From: Hippasteria phrygiana | Lineage: Eukaryota > Echinodermata > Asteroidea > Valvatida > Goniasteridae | Reading direction: 5' to 3' | Length of the DNA: 64,000 nt | Assembly: GCA_037893225.1 (NCBI GenBank) | Contig: JAZGUH010000371.1 | Location: forward strand, 372,001-436,000 | In this document: positions 24,477 through 35,752 of the stretch, one piece after another | Layout of the letters: each line of letters opens with the position of its first letter | Numbering within the stretch: position 1 is the stretch's first letter | Translations under genes and position numbers: made by a program | The notes under the pieces: model-generated | The model's database searches: none | What the model was told of the DNA's origin: nothing | The model's input: only the letters and a program-made list of their open reading frames with translations

Positions 24477-24949
24477 CTAAATCGCATGTAGCCTATTTAC
24501 GGTACGTGTACATGCTTTTTCGATGTGCGCGGCCGCCTTCCCGCATGTTGAGTCAAGCCAGCGTGGACAGGGAGGACGGGGCTCCCCCTGCTCGAGCCGG
24601 CAACCACAGGGAACGTCCGTCGTCGTGGTCTGGAGCGCGTGAGTCTGGGACAGGGTTGGAATGCTCGGTGCCTTTAGAGTTGGAATGGCTCCACCCTTCA
24701 AACGGAATTGTGCCTTCAAACCCAGCTGGGTTTTCATACATATAACACTATTATCAATACAGTCTTTGGCGAAATGTTCTGCACATATTTTCGACAATTT
24801 TGACGGCCGATAATCAGATCTTGTATTGTCTACAAAGCGGACACACTGTCGCCTTTGAACTCCATTTAGCACTGGGAATCCCAGGAAGGTTAGGTCAGGA
24901 TTTTTGTCGCTGTTCTCGTGCAACCCCCAACTACACACGATCGAGGCAT
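24477..24949 (-). pseudogene. THAP zinc-finger domain, frameshifted
   Basis: ATG at 24949 opens MPRSCVVGGC, the canonical THAP start with the first C-x4-C pair. After about ten codons the frame must shift by one base to continue as NPDLTFLGFP, RRQCVRFVDNTR, RPSKLSKICAEHF, supplying the C-x2-H pair. The invariant THAP tryptophan is Cys here (RRQCV). The rest of the second frame, to 24477, is not recognisable. The frame break and the lost Trp make it a likely pseudogene inside the transposon remnant. A sequencing error could explain the shift but not the Trp change. Confidence 0.7.
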
Positions 24950-25326
24950 AATGATGATCTCAGAACCATGCTCATACTGAAATAATGTCAAAATTAGACA
25001 AAATAGACGGGAATGCGGAGGAGTTATGTCGACAAAAAAACCTTCCAGCAGCATCAACTCCACGTATATGCATGTGCGATACGCGATATAGTGTTTGGCT
25101 ATCAACCGACTCTACACATCTACGTCACGGGGTCGCACGTACATACATTTAACATACGTAATGAGCTTTCGCGAAACAGGATAAATGGTTCAGAATAACA
25201 ACCCTTTTTAAAATAAGACAAACCCCTTTCGTCTGCAACTAATCTCCATCAATTAAAAGTGTTTTTAAACTATCAGAAAAGTCCAAAAAAGTCAAAATTT
25301 TACTCGGCGTTTTACTTGCCTTTTAA

Positions 25327-26502
25327 GTTTTCAATATTGCCTTTTGTCTGCACATTTGAGAAAATTTGAGCAATGAAATTGACTTTTCCACACTGTCAAA
25401 TTTCATATTTCACAAATCCCGCTTTGGCTTTTGTGAAATTGGCTGGTTAGTGAAATTGGGGTAGCAATAGCAGCAGGATATGAAATATACCCGTCACCCC
25501 CCCCCCCCCCTCCGAATATCCCCACTGTTTAGCACTGTTCTCCATGTATGTTTTAATTGAGATAGACAAGTGAGTTAATTCAGTTTCATTTCTAAAATAA
25601 GGACATCTCAGTTCAAATAGTTCACAAACTTAACAAAATATGTATTGACATACTCAAAGTTCTAATTCTTGAAAAAAAATCCCTGCCGCCAGTTTAAATT
25701 TGTAATGTTTGACACGAACACATCGCACCCCGCGCCTTCCAGTTTGTATGGCTAAAGTTGGACAGACTTTAAAAGAATTGAAAAGCACTGCCTCTCTTAT
25801 TTCAAATGAAAACAAGTATACAGGCCTACATGATTTTGATCATGATCGTATCGTTGCAAGGCATAATGTGAAAACTTGATATTTATGGCATGCTTCCTTT
25901 TAATAAACAGAAAAGGATTTTTTTTCTCGGTTATGACTGCATAATATATTCGTGTGGATATTTTATCGCAGCGGCGTGTTTATAATAAGCACTTGACGAA
26001 TCTGCCATCACAGCGTAGATGCATATAGCTCTTTTAATCAGGGCCCTTCCCATCGTCGATGAAACATTTCACGCACGCAGGCATATGCTATCAGCATATC
26101 GTGATTATGTGTAAGGGATGATCATAGAAGTTTCCTCTTGGAAAATGATAAACGCCTGGCGTTTCTGAGCCATTAGAAAGTGAAAAACACCCCCCCCCCC
26201 CTCAAAAAAAAAAAAAAAATATATAAAATAAAATAAAGAAGTATAATCAACAATCATTTTAACTAGTCTTTTACCCATTTTTAAAACACGGATTTTGTGA
26301 GCGTTTGCGAAATACGTATATTTGGCGTGCACAGTAAATTCCATGTACATGTACCGGTATGTTATTTGGCCAATGTATGTTGTTGGCCATACCAGGTCAA
26401 ATCTACCATTCGCATTAACAAATTTTCTTCCAACAAATGGATTTGTTGGAAGAAGTTAAAAATAGAAAATGAAATCATGCAGCCTCTAAAAAGTTATACC
26501 CA
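25327..26502. other. Intergenic, no gene supported
   Basis: Contains a poly-C run near 25498-25511, a C run plus A run at 26190-26219, and a perfect small hairpin CTTCCAACAAAT..TTGTTGGAAG at 26428-26451. No coding or RNA gene is seen. Confidence 0.4.
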
Positions 26503-26692
26503 GCATGATAAGGGTACCCCCTTTTGTCCCTATACCCTATACACTCTCCAGACTATTGTTACCTAACACCCCCCCCCCCCCCCGATCTGAAAAGAATTCC
26601 TGAGATTCCGGGAACACAATGACCAACACAAAAGTGTGTGGGGGGGGGGGGGGGGGGTGGGGGGAGGGGTTCCTCTGCCCCATATCGAGCAT
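26503..26692. mobile_element. Poly-G-containing MITE (copy 2, inverted)
   Basis: Relative of 8144-8326 in opposite orientation. It shares GAATTCCTGAGATTCxGGGA, ACACAATxACCAACACAAAA, and poly-C and poly-G runs, and ends CCCCATATCGAGC. Confidence 0.65.
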
Positions 26693-27519
26693 ATGTAAAA
26701 AGTAATCGTAGTGTGTTGTTAATACAATGTGTGTGAGAACAATACAAATGTGTGTGAGAATACATGTAGATCGCGCCAATATACTACGTTTAATAACGTC
26801 ACATTGTTTACCAGTCTGCCAAGACGTGTGTGAAGATTGCCACGTCGTAGTACAGTACAGTACATGTATATGGCTTTCCCAACAAAATACATGTATAGGC
26901 TACCTTGTACGTATCCATGCCTATTTTGAGGAAAGAACTTAGCCATCGTTGTTTCCTTATGAATTTGAAAAACGCAGTCGTGGTGTTATCTAAAAACGGG
27001 CAGAAATTGACATGATTCCAACTTGTATGTACTGAAATTTTACATGCCTTTACCACACCGTGCTGTTCCGTCCTCACCTGATTTTACGAAAGCAACGAGG
27101 TAAACACGGCATGCCGTCATTTTGCATAAGGTCCATTGATTTTCTGTTGTGTTACTGTTCCTGCAATCGTGCCACGTTTCAAAGTAATCACTAGCCAATA
27201 TGTGCAAGAAAAACGTCATGTATTTACGGCATTGTGGATAAACTGAACTCCATTGGAAAGTGCATGCAGTTAATGTGTCATTTCCCCCTTTATAAACATT
27301 GCGTTGTTTTTATTGTTTCTTTTCTGCTTTTGTTTTTTTTGTTTTCCCCTTGCATGTTTTAGTGAAAATCTGTTCACAGTACGTTGCATGATCAAGGAGA
27401 CCCATACAATCTTGGAGTATCAGTTGACCAAAGAGCCATGGGTAATGAATGGAAGTATATAAATATTGCAACCATTTACGTTTAAATGTATGAAAATGAT
27501 CACTGCATTGCACTAACAC

Positions 27520-27949
27520 TTAAATGTAGTCTACATGATTGGTCATTGTTGCAATTTTCAGAAATGGGCGGATTTGGGGGTTAGTATTTTATAGAAAATA
27601 TCGTTCCACTGACCTGTTCAAAGTTTTGCGTTGTTGGATGGCGAAAAAAACGAGAGAAAAACGGCGTTCGTTTTCAACCGTCGGGCGGATGATAGCCTTT
27701 AGTCAAGGCGCGCGTGGATATCTGGGCGCGTGACGCGCCCCGGATATGCCATCCGGGGGGCGCCACTCGTCCGGTTGGAAATCGTTGGAAAACTATATAA
27801 ATTTCCACTTTTCTTGACAACGACAGCACACCTGGTGCCATCATTTCACAGGATGATTGAGACTACTAAATTACAATCTAGTAAGGTATTTCGTAATAAT
27901 TCAGTAAAAATAAAATTTGAGGATTACCAATCGTGTACACTATATTTAA
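27520..27949 (+). mobile_element. TTAA-type MITE (copy D)
   Basis: Starts TTAAATGTAGTCTACATG and ends ACACTATATTTAA. Blocks such as GCAATTTTCAGAAATGG, TTTGGGGGTTAGTATTTTAT and GGTATTTCGTAATAATTCAG match the copy at 41214-41563. A GC-rich segment at 27660-27790 is not shared. Confidence 0.6.
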
Positions 27950-29133
27950 CCCTCTCATGTGTGGGTGTGTGTGTGTGTGTTTGTGTGGGAGTACAGGGAA
28001 CCGGTACAATGCCGGTATGTCATACTCCAAGACTTTATGTTCACCTGGCCGAGAAACTAATTAACCCTCACTGTTTCCCCCTCATTAACATTCACGCTTA
28101 TAGTACAGGCTTGATCTGTGGCTAATTTTGCATGGAGTGTGTTCTTGTGCAGTCTAGCAATGGCAAGCTGCTACAGAGCTTTTCCTTACCACATATACAT
28201 AGCCTATATCAACTCTCAGATTTTAAGAAAATCCTTCAACCTGGAGGTACCCATTCTTGATCATATTTTACAGCATCGTAAAATAAAATAAAAATTATAG
28301 TTGTGTCAATGGGTTTACTCTGTTAAGGGCCTTTGATCGTGACTTACAGCTCCACCACGGATACTGTTCTTCACAAACGAACATTTTCTCTGTCTTTAAC
28401 AGTTCCAAATGTGTGTCAGCTAATTTTATTTGTCACAGGTTGTCCCAACGTTTAATGGGTTCCTGCTAGGTTCGTAGTTTTGTTAAAGGAACTTTGCTCA
28501 GAAATAAATCCACACGGACAGCAAGTTATTACGTTGATCCTCTTTCTCGGGATAAAATGTTGTAATTCAATATTCATCACCCCAAGGTCATCACAAAAAA
28601 TATACAGTGCATACAACAATAGAATTGAGGATAAGAAATAAATCAAATGGTGCAGTTCAGTTCAGAAGCCAAATCAGTGAGTAATCCCAATTGAATGAAT
28701 GTCTTGAATCGCTAAACAATAATTAAAATTTGACTACATCCATGAGCAATAAACTCAATCCGAAAAATGTAAAATAAAGAAGTACCTTGAATCGAATAGG
28801 CACAGGAATTACTAAATAAACAAGGGTTCATCCAGTTAGGATTAGCACTGATATGGTACACGATAATTCAATTAGAAACAAAATGGCAAATACATCATAT
28901 TATAAATACAGGTTATGGATCTTAGCTGGGTTTTCTGGCGCTTGCATCAGAACTTGGGTGTGGCTTGATGGACTTGACTGAGGCTTGACACGGGGGTGGC
29001 TCCGAGTCCGAAGATCAGGGTTCAGGCACACAAACCGAGTTCCGATGATATCACGAACAGGGGAATGGGACAGGTGTGTGGGGAGGCGAACCGGGTCGGC
29101 TCCCCAAAGCATGACCTATATGGAAAGTACTCT
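27950..29133. other. Intergenic, no gene supported
   Basis: A short GT dinucleotide run at 27960-27982 is the only distinct feature. Confidence 0.4.
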
Positions 29134-29273
29134 CTGTATCAGCAGAGCACAATGGTGAGGGTGAGAATGGCTATCATTAGAAACGACTTTAGGGAAAGTA
29201 CAACGTTCCCAATAGTGTAAACGGGCACTCAATCTGAACAGCCTTCTCACCAGAGGTCTTAATCGCTTTCTGA
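29134..29273. repeat. 140-bp perfect direct repeat, copy 1
   Basis: Identical by eye to 30325-30464, 1191 bp downstream. The flanks of the two copies are unrelated, so this is not a simple tandem duplication. On the minus strand copy 2 has a consensus donor (CAG then GTAAGC) at its end; this copy does not. Confidence 0.85.
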
Positions 29274-30324
29274 ATTATCGAGGATCAACATATTTGTATA
29301 CAGAACTAAAAATCTAAAAGCAATATCTCTAACTAAAATATGAAACGCTTAAAAGAATGCTTACAAAAAAAGGAAAGAGGTCAAACTGCATATCTTTTTG
29401 GGATGTTCGCCCAGAACACATTTCCAGTGGAATGACACTTTCAGTATAACTATACATTGATCAAAAGTTCACCCAGAACATGATAACCACGGTCAGTACT
29501 CCGCACAGTGGTAAATACCATAAAATGCTAATCAAAACATCAGGGAATAATTGACTTGGCCAAAACCCAATTGTGTTGGCCTATAGCGCATTGCGGTAAC
29601 CTTACTCAAGGTCATCCTGGGGCAAGTTCCATGTGGTTGGTACACACTCGCTGTACACAATTAATAGTCAGCAGGATGTCACGGGACATAACAGAAAAGG
29701 AAGGTAATGTGTAGGCCTATACACACACAATTTGGAAGACAATCAAAATATTGGAAATCTCGTGAACAAGACCAGTTAATTTACGGAAAAACGTGCATGT
29801 ATGAATTATTGGTCATGTCATACGAATGATCGAAGTTTTAGGCCACGAGGTATCATATAAAAAAGTATGCAACAAGAATATTCAAAGTAATCGGAAATCA
29901 ACCAAGAGGAAAATATAATTGTACACGGACTGAGAGTATAGTGACCGATTTAAGTGAATACTGCAGTCATAACAGAATGGTAATCGGCAATCACAAATGG
30001 ATCTTCCAATACTATCGGGAAATCAATGAAATACAAAACCGAACATGATAATTTCGGTCAATAAATAACAGCAAAAGTGACATCGATCAAGAGTCGACCA
30101 AATATCAGCAATATAATACAAGTAAATACAGGGTACAAGGCAAAAAAGGTTAATAGCTGAAGGCAAACGAATGCTGACTCAATATACTCATATTGGGGTT
30201 GTTCCACCCATCTTGAGATTGTCTCAAACCGAGTCAACATAATTCAAAATACAAAGTGTCCTGCACATAAGTCAAATGGTAATAGGAAATACAAACTTCT
30301 TTTATACAATGAAAATAGGCTTAC
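29274..30324. other. Spacer between the two 140-bp repeats
   Basis: No ORF or known element was found. It is not an LTR-retrotransposon interior that I can recognise: there is no primer-binding site or protease/reverse-transcriptase motif. Confidence 0.4.
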
Positions 30325-30464
30325 CTGTATCAGCAGAGCACAATGGTGAGGGTGAGAATGGCTATCATTAGAAACGACTTTAGGGAAAGTACAACGTTCC
30401 CAATAGTGTAAACGGGCACTCAATCTGAACAGCCTTCTCACCAGAGGTCTTAATCGCTTTCTGA
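30325..30464 (-). repeat. 140-bp perfect direct repeat, copy 2 (exon-like on minus strand)
   Basis: On the minus strand the unit is bounded by CTCCTCAG before it and by GTAAGCC after it, exactly like an internal exon. One frame is open across it (RKRLRPLVRRLFRLSARLHY and onward), but I recognise no domain. An alternative is a noncoding exon. Confidence 0.5.
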
Positions 30465-31045
30465 GGAGAATCCGGCGATCGGGGGGAATATTATTCCTTG
30501 ACCACGCGCTCTGCCCATTTCGGTGGAACAATCTCATTGGTCAAAATTATGAAACCAGGCAGATATTCCACCTTGGGATGGAGAGTGGCCAATCAGAAAG
30601 TTACTGACTACACGTGTTAGACATGGTCATAAAATGGCAGACAGCCATAACAGTTTTAGCCAGTGGCATAAAATGTAGCCATGTTGGCTGGGTTCTCTGG
30701 CCACATCCCCATCTGGTCAATTACTTATCTGTGTTGAGACAAAGGGGTCGTCTTAGCCACATATGGACTTGGTCAACTTAGGGGTAAAATCTGCTACTGG
30801 GTGCTAATTAAATTTACTGGAACATAGAGGTGGACCATGCTTCGAAATCGTAGGAACTTTTCCTGTCGGACCAAGTGTTAAAATGGCAGTAAGGGGGAAT
30901 TTTAACAGGGGCTGACATTTTACCCAGCTTAAACCAGAAACCTGGCCAGCGAAACAGCAGTTGCAGATTTAAATTTAGGTCTGGTTTATTGCTAACCCCA
31001 CATAAGCCTCCCAAAAGTAATATCTGGAGATAATGGTGGCATTGA

Positions 31046-31340
31046 TGGCATGGGTGGCTTGTGCGTAAAGCGCTCGCCTCTCACCAACGTGGCCCGGGTT
31101 CGAATCCCGGCTGCGAACCATATGTGAGTACCCTGTGCCACGAGGGTTTTTTCTCCGGGTCCTCCGGTTTTCCTCCAGCCGGAAAAATCAAACACTTTCG
31201 ATCTCTGGCTGTGCTCCGTGATCATATATGGGTCGATGTGGCCGGCTGCCTGAGGCGCCTTTATGTGCCAGCGACTCGACCACGTTGTAGCCGCGTCCTT
31301 CGCAATTCAGCTTCTCACCTGCGAGTAAGGATGATTAGCC
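31046..31340 (+). mobile_element. tRNA-derived SINE (copy 1)
   Basis: A tRNA-like head with an A-box-like GTGGCTTGTGCGTAAAGCG and a perfect B box GGTTCGAATCC (31098-31108) is followed by an unrelated body ending AGTAAGGATGATTAGCCTCCC. A second copy lies at 38598-38890 in reverse, sharing both head and body. Confidence 0.8.
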
Positions 31341-31704
31341 TCCCAAATTATAAAAGAAATAGTATTATTAAATAATCACGTAGTTGGTATAATGTTTAAA
31401 ACAGTAGTCATTGCGACAAAAAAACAACCAAAGCAGACATGTATACAACTTGAGTGATAGAGTACGCCTGGTAAGAGCGCCCTCAAGGTGTGAACCATGG
31501 GTTAATGCAACAGCCGACCATGACTCGTTGACAGATTAAAGTACAAAATACATAGAAACATTTTTTTGTTATCAAGATAAGGGCGTGTTGTTTCCTCATC
31601 ACTATACCCATCGCTACGGGAATGACAATATGGGTTGTGTAATTGTTCTCAATCATTTCACCAAACTAAAAAAAGTCGCCATCTTTTCTCTTGTTTTCTT
31701 CTCA
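31341..31704. other. Probable intron upstream of the phosphagen kinase coding exon
   Basis: The sequence ends in a pyrimidine-rich acceptor, TCTCTTGTTTTCTTCTCAG, just before 31706. The first noncoding exon of the kinase gene was not located. Confidence 0.45.
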
Positions 31705-31791
31705 GGAGGCTGTAGTTCTACAGAAACCACCCAAACCCACGCTTCTTCAGGAGAACCTCCAAAAGATAGTCCAACTCATTTACAGAGCGAG

Positions 31792-33060
31792 ATGGCATCC
31801 TCGGAATACGTAACCCAGTCCATGGCAGCCAAAGACTCCAAGCATGACCCCTTCTTTGACCTCATCATGGATGACGACTTGGCGAAGAATGAGTGGCCGA
31901 AGCAGCTCAGTAGCCACATGGCGGAGGGCGAGAAGGGCAAGCCTGTCTCCCTCATGGCGCAGGTTATGACACCGGAGCTCTTCAACAAGCTCAAGAACAT
32001 CAAGTCCAAGACGGCAGGGTGGACCATCGCTCGGTCCATCAACACCGGCACCTGCTACTCCACATCCTTCGTCGGATGCCACGCCGGAGATCCAGAGTCT
32101 TATGAGATCTTCAAGGAGCTGTTCCATCCAGTCATTGAGAAGTACCACAAGGGGTACAAGCTGGATGGTTCCATGAAGCACATCACCGACATGGATCCTA
32201 ACAAGCTCACCGTAGCTCTTAAAGATGAAGCCAAGGCTAAGGTCGTCTCCAGCCGCATCCGCGTGGCAAGAAACCTCAACTTCTTTCCACTCAATCCTGG
32301 CGGCACGGTGGAGACGCGGAATCAGATTGCCGACCTTATGTCTAAGGTCTTTGCCTCCTTCACCGATGACCTGGCCGGTACCTTCCATCGCCACACTGAT
32401 ATGACAGCCGAGGAAACCCAGAAGCTTGTCGATGGCCACTTCCTCTTCCGCGGCAAAGACAAGATGCAGGCCGCATCCGGCTACCATCGCTTCTGGCCGA
32501 AGGGTAGAGGCATCTTCCTCAACAAGGCCCAGACCTTCATCGTGTGGGTGAACGAAGGAGATCACCTGCGTATCATCTCGATGGAGAACGGTGGCGACAT
32601 CAAGAGCGTCTTCACTCGTCTCTCACGCGCCATCAACGCCATCGAGGCAGCTCTGAAGAAGATCACTGGGCGTGATAGTGTCTTTGCAAGTGATCCGGCC
32701 CTGGGAGTGATCACCTGTTGCCCGTCCAACCTGGGTACTGCCATGCGCGGCAGTGTCCACATCCTCGTCCCGACCCTCGCTTCGGCTCTGGGCCTGGAAG
32801 CGATTGACAAGATAGCCCGCAAGATCAACTGCCAGGCCAGAGGCAGTAGTGGGGAGCACTCCGCCATTGTTGACAGAGTAGACATCTCCAACTGGAGGCG
32901 TCTTGGCTTCACCGAGTACACCCTGGTCCAAGATCTGATCAGGGGGGCCAACCTGCTGGCGGCTCTGGAGGATAAATTCGTGAGCAAGGAGGCAGATGCC
33001 TCCAAGGTAGACGAAGTTCTTGCCCAACTTATGTCTGATGCCAGCATCGCCGGTAAATAA
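31792..33060 (+). CDS. Phosphagen (guanidino) kinase, arginine-kinase-like, intronless coding region
   Basis: The 422-residue protein belongs to the ATP:guanido phosphotransferase family, which reversibly transfers phosphate between ATP and a guanidino compound to buffer cell energy. The start at 31792 is the first ATG after a splice acceptor at about 31705 and gives the usual family N-terminus; the open frame extends upstream only because intron is read through. Nucleotide-binding arginines are present in SSRIRVARN (about 152-160), DHLRIISM, GTAMRGSVH and QARGSSGEH. The active-site Cys310 is in CCPSNLGT. Glu355 in GEHS matches the arginine kinase catalytic Glu, where creatine kinases differ. 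The guanidino-specificity loop (about 75-99) has arginine-kinase length but an unusual sequence. The conserved NEED box reads NEGD (residues 254-257), so the catalytic second Glu is Gly. No intron interrupts the coding part, unlike most relatives. Substrate and activity are uncertain. Confidence 0.93.
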   Translation: MASSEYVTQSMAAKDSKHDPFFDLIMDDDLAKNEWPKQLSSHMAEGEKGKPVSLMAQVMTPELFNKLKNIKSKTAGWTIARSINTGTCYSTSFVGCHAGDPESYEIFKELFHPVIEKYHKGYKLDGSMKHITDMDPNKLTVALKDEAKAKVVSSRIRVARNLNFFPLNPGGTVETRNQIADLMSKVFASFTDDLAGTFHRHTDMTAEETQKLVDGHFLFRGKDKMQAASGYHRFWPKGRGIFLNKAQTFIVWVNEGDHLRIISMENGGDIKSVFTRLSRAINAIEAALKKITGRDSVFASDPALGVITCCPSNLGTAMRGSVHILVPTLASALGLEAIDKIARKINCQARGSSGEHSAIVDRVDISNWRRLGFTEYTLVQDLIRGANLLAALEDKFVSKEADASKVDEVLAQLMSDASIAGK

Positions 33061-34146
33061 GTCATTTTGGTATTTTTGTTATCGAATTTTAGATCTAAGT
33101 TGAGGCGGAACTTGGAGTTAACATATAAAACTTAAGGTCACTGAATCTGAATTCTGAAGGTGGTGGGGTTGGGCTACCTCGCTCACGTAATTGCACTACT
33201 TGTTTTTATAGACATACATTTCAGTTGTCCGTCCAAATTTGGGCCGATGTATTTGTCTTTCATTCTAGATGCTTTGTGTCCTAGCCAGCTGGCACTGTAA
33301 CTTCCGTGGTTAATCTAAATCTGGATTAAAAATTCCAATTTGTCATCGTTCGCCCTGGATTTTGCTCTGCTTGTTTTATTCCCCACTATTTTCTGCTTTT
33401 TTTATTGTCCCCATGCATGTTTAACCTAAATTTTCATGTTTTGTGTTCATGTGTTCACTTGTGTTCTTGCCGTGTAAATGATAGACTTGTTTAGCTTTGT
33501 GTAGACATATTTAACCTGATTTTTGGTATCGTATTTATGAAAGATGGAAGAAGTGTTTCTACGATATGAATGTGTTGGTCTGTGAAATACATGTACGTGT
33601 ACCTGTTTTGATGAGAGAGGGTGAAATTAAACGTTTGCCGTGAAATTGCTAATAATTATAACCTCGGGCGGTGTGAAAAGGAAATGTACAGCCCTAAACC
33701 ATGCTAAATTCAACAAAAACAAAAACAAAATCTGTGTCGGGTCTTCTTAATCTGAACAGTGAACAAAATATCCTTCACTATTCAATATTAATTGTTGGAT
33801 TTAGGAGGTTTCTTGCAAAATGGTTGAGGCAGGTTAGTTAAATGTGCACCAAGGGATTTATGTAGGCCTACTTAAATCAATGTAGACATTTCAAAAATTG
33901 TATTTGGAATATGTCTGTAAACCATCAATGGAAATAAATCTTGTCCACTTTGGCAAAGCTAAAAATGTTATCCAGGACGAAACAATACATGTACATGCGT
34001 ATTAATCATTCATGGGCACGAAGCTCTTGCTGAGTTGAATTTTATGAATTTTAGAACAATATTCTATAACCATATTCTCGCACATTGGATATTCCCTTAA
34101 TTTGCTAACCTTTAATTGGGTATGCTTGCTTTTGCAGTGAAATAAA
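33061..34146 (+). other. Probable 3' UTR of the phosphagen kinase
   Basis: AT-rich sequence without a coding frame. Candidate polyadenylation signals AATAAA are at 33933-33938 and 34141-34146. Which one is used cannot be told. Confidence 0.45.
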
Positions 34147-34891
34147 AGTGAGAATCTTATATGTTGGAAATATTAGCTTATATTAGCCGAAATTACAAAA
34201 TACAAAAATAGTGTTTACAGTGTCAACAGTGTCAAGCACACTGCTTCTTAATTTAACAGTCAACCTTTGCAAAGTACGGGCAACTCTCATTAATACGAGG
34301 TCCTCCGGACTTACGCAAATATCTCGTATTATCCGGGCTCTCGTCCTATCCGGGCTGCAGGTTTTCCCCTTTATTGTGTATAAATGTGACGTCTGGATAG
34401 GCCCCAAACACAATGTATTTATATTTAACACCCATCTCCCAAAATACCGCACGTCTACGTGATTACATGCATTTTGTGGAAATAAACACATACTTTTTAC
34501 ACCGAGACTGCCATTTTTAATATAGATTGGACTTGTCTACATATATCATCTTGATACTCTAATAGTTAAATATGCAAATAACAATAATTACATATCGTGA
34601 TCAATTTTCAACGGCAATAACTTTATGTTACAAAGAGTGAGTCTTTTACAGGATTTAAGGATTGTTCTACGGATGTTAAATCGATTTAGCAGGTTGGAAT
34701 AAATTGAGGCTTGGAAGTAGATCAAATTGTTTTCTTTGGTTATATTTAAGAAGGTATTATAAAATAAATGTTAAATGGCAAATAGGAATATTGAGTAATC
34801 GTTGGTTTGTTTTCGTGTTTTAAAGTCCAGTATTTAATTCCGTTTAATTACGACCTCATGTGTAGCGGCCATCTAAGAGGGTAATGTCTAA

Positions 34892-35101
34892 GGTAGTAGG
34901 ACCTATTACAACATTTGCAAGGGTCTAAAGTAGGGTCAGGGAACCAGCCCACTGGAACAATTTTTTATGTTTTCCCAGCAGCTAACACACAAGACTTTAA
35001 ACAGGTCATCGTTACAGTATTTGTTAGCACGCTATAAAATACTAGCCCCCAAATCCATTTCTTTCTGAAAATTACAGCAAAAGCAAATGTTGTATACCAC
35101 C
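34892..35101 (-). mobile_element. TTAA-type MITE, degenerate (copy C)
   Basis: Shares TCTAAAGTAGGGTCxGGGAA, CCCCCxAAATCCATT and CTGAAAATTACAGCAAAAGC with copy B, in the same orientation, but is about half the length. Confidence 0.6.
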
Positions 35102-35752
35102 TTTGACAAAAACCCCGAAGATAGCTGCTACCATCATTTTCGAAGTCAAGAATTGTTACGTCAACGACGTGAAGACGTATTTAATTTAATGATCACGCAG
35201 CTTATAGTCGGATTTTTCGTCACGCAAATTTTCGGTGTATGCAGTAAAAAAAAAAAAATAAAAAAAAAATAAGAAACTCCAGAATGGTCGAAAACTGACA
35301 GTATAAAAATATTACCTCAATAAACGTGATCTAACTTTGCGGACTCTGTGTGGACCTGTAAACGAAAGATGTCCACACGATGCAGAAAGAGTGGACTTGC
35401 CCACTTCCCCTCTCTGAAAAATGACTTTAGAGGCATTTCGGGGTTAGGGTTATCTGTCGCAAAATGAGGGGGAACACTGAACAGGATCACAATCAAAAAT
35501 ATTCCGGCTGGTGGAGCGTTCACAGTGCGAGTAAAATTAACTACGTGAAAACAAAGTAATCTCTACATTATCTATTACGTCTGAGGGGGTTGGTGATAAC
35601 AATCGAATTGAGTACCTGAGCCCAAGGGACTTGTTGAGAAACGTTTTAAGTATAAACAATAGGAAAAAAAGAAGGGAACAATAGCAGGTCATCATAAGTA
35701 TAGGTAGACACGACTGAATAAATGTGTGTTTAGTGGGGCTCTCACACTTTCT
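35102..35752. other. Intergenic, downstream of the P450 gene
   Basis: An A-rich run at 35247-35270, otherwise nothing recognised. It should contain the P450 3' UTR on the minus strand. Confidence 0.4.

Larger units (their letters stand above)
23769..25322 (-). mobile_element. Kolobok-like DNA transposon remnant, TTAA target, about 55-bp TIRs
   Basis: The left end AGGGCAAGTAAAACGCTGAG runs through AAAATTTTGACTTTTTGGAC and ACTATCAGATAA-type words. The right end, in inverse, runs GTCCAAAAAAGTCAAAATTT, then ACTCGGCGTTTTACTTGCCTT. TTAA is present at 23765-23768 and 25323-25326. The only coding trace is a broken THAP domain on the minus strand. THAP domains occur in P-element and Kolobok-type transposases; the TTAA duplication favours Kolobok. 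It lacks a catalytic domain and is therefore non-autonomous. Confidence 0.7.

Noticed and set aside
29134..30464. LTR retrotransposon with 140-bp terminal repeats
   Set aside because: Repeats do not start TG and end CA, there is no primer-binding site, polypurine tract or coding core, and no target duplication was found.
31098..31108. Possible tRNA gene because of a perfect B box
   Set aside because: No cloverleaf can be closed around it, and a second copy with the same unrelated body shows it is a SINE.
31780..32565. 261-codon open frame antisense to the phosphagen kinase
   Set aside because: It lies wholly within the kinase coding region on the opposite strand and shows no conserved motif; it is a shadow of GC-rich third positions.
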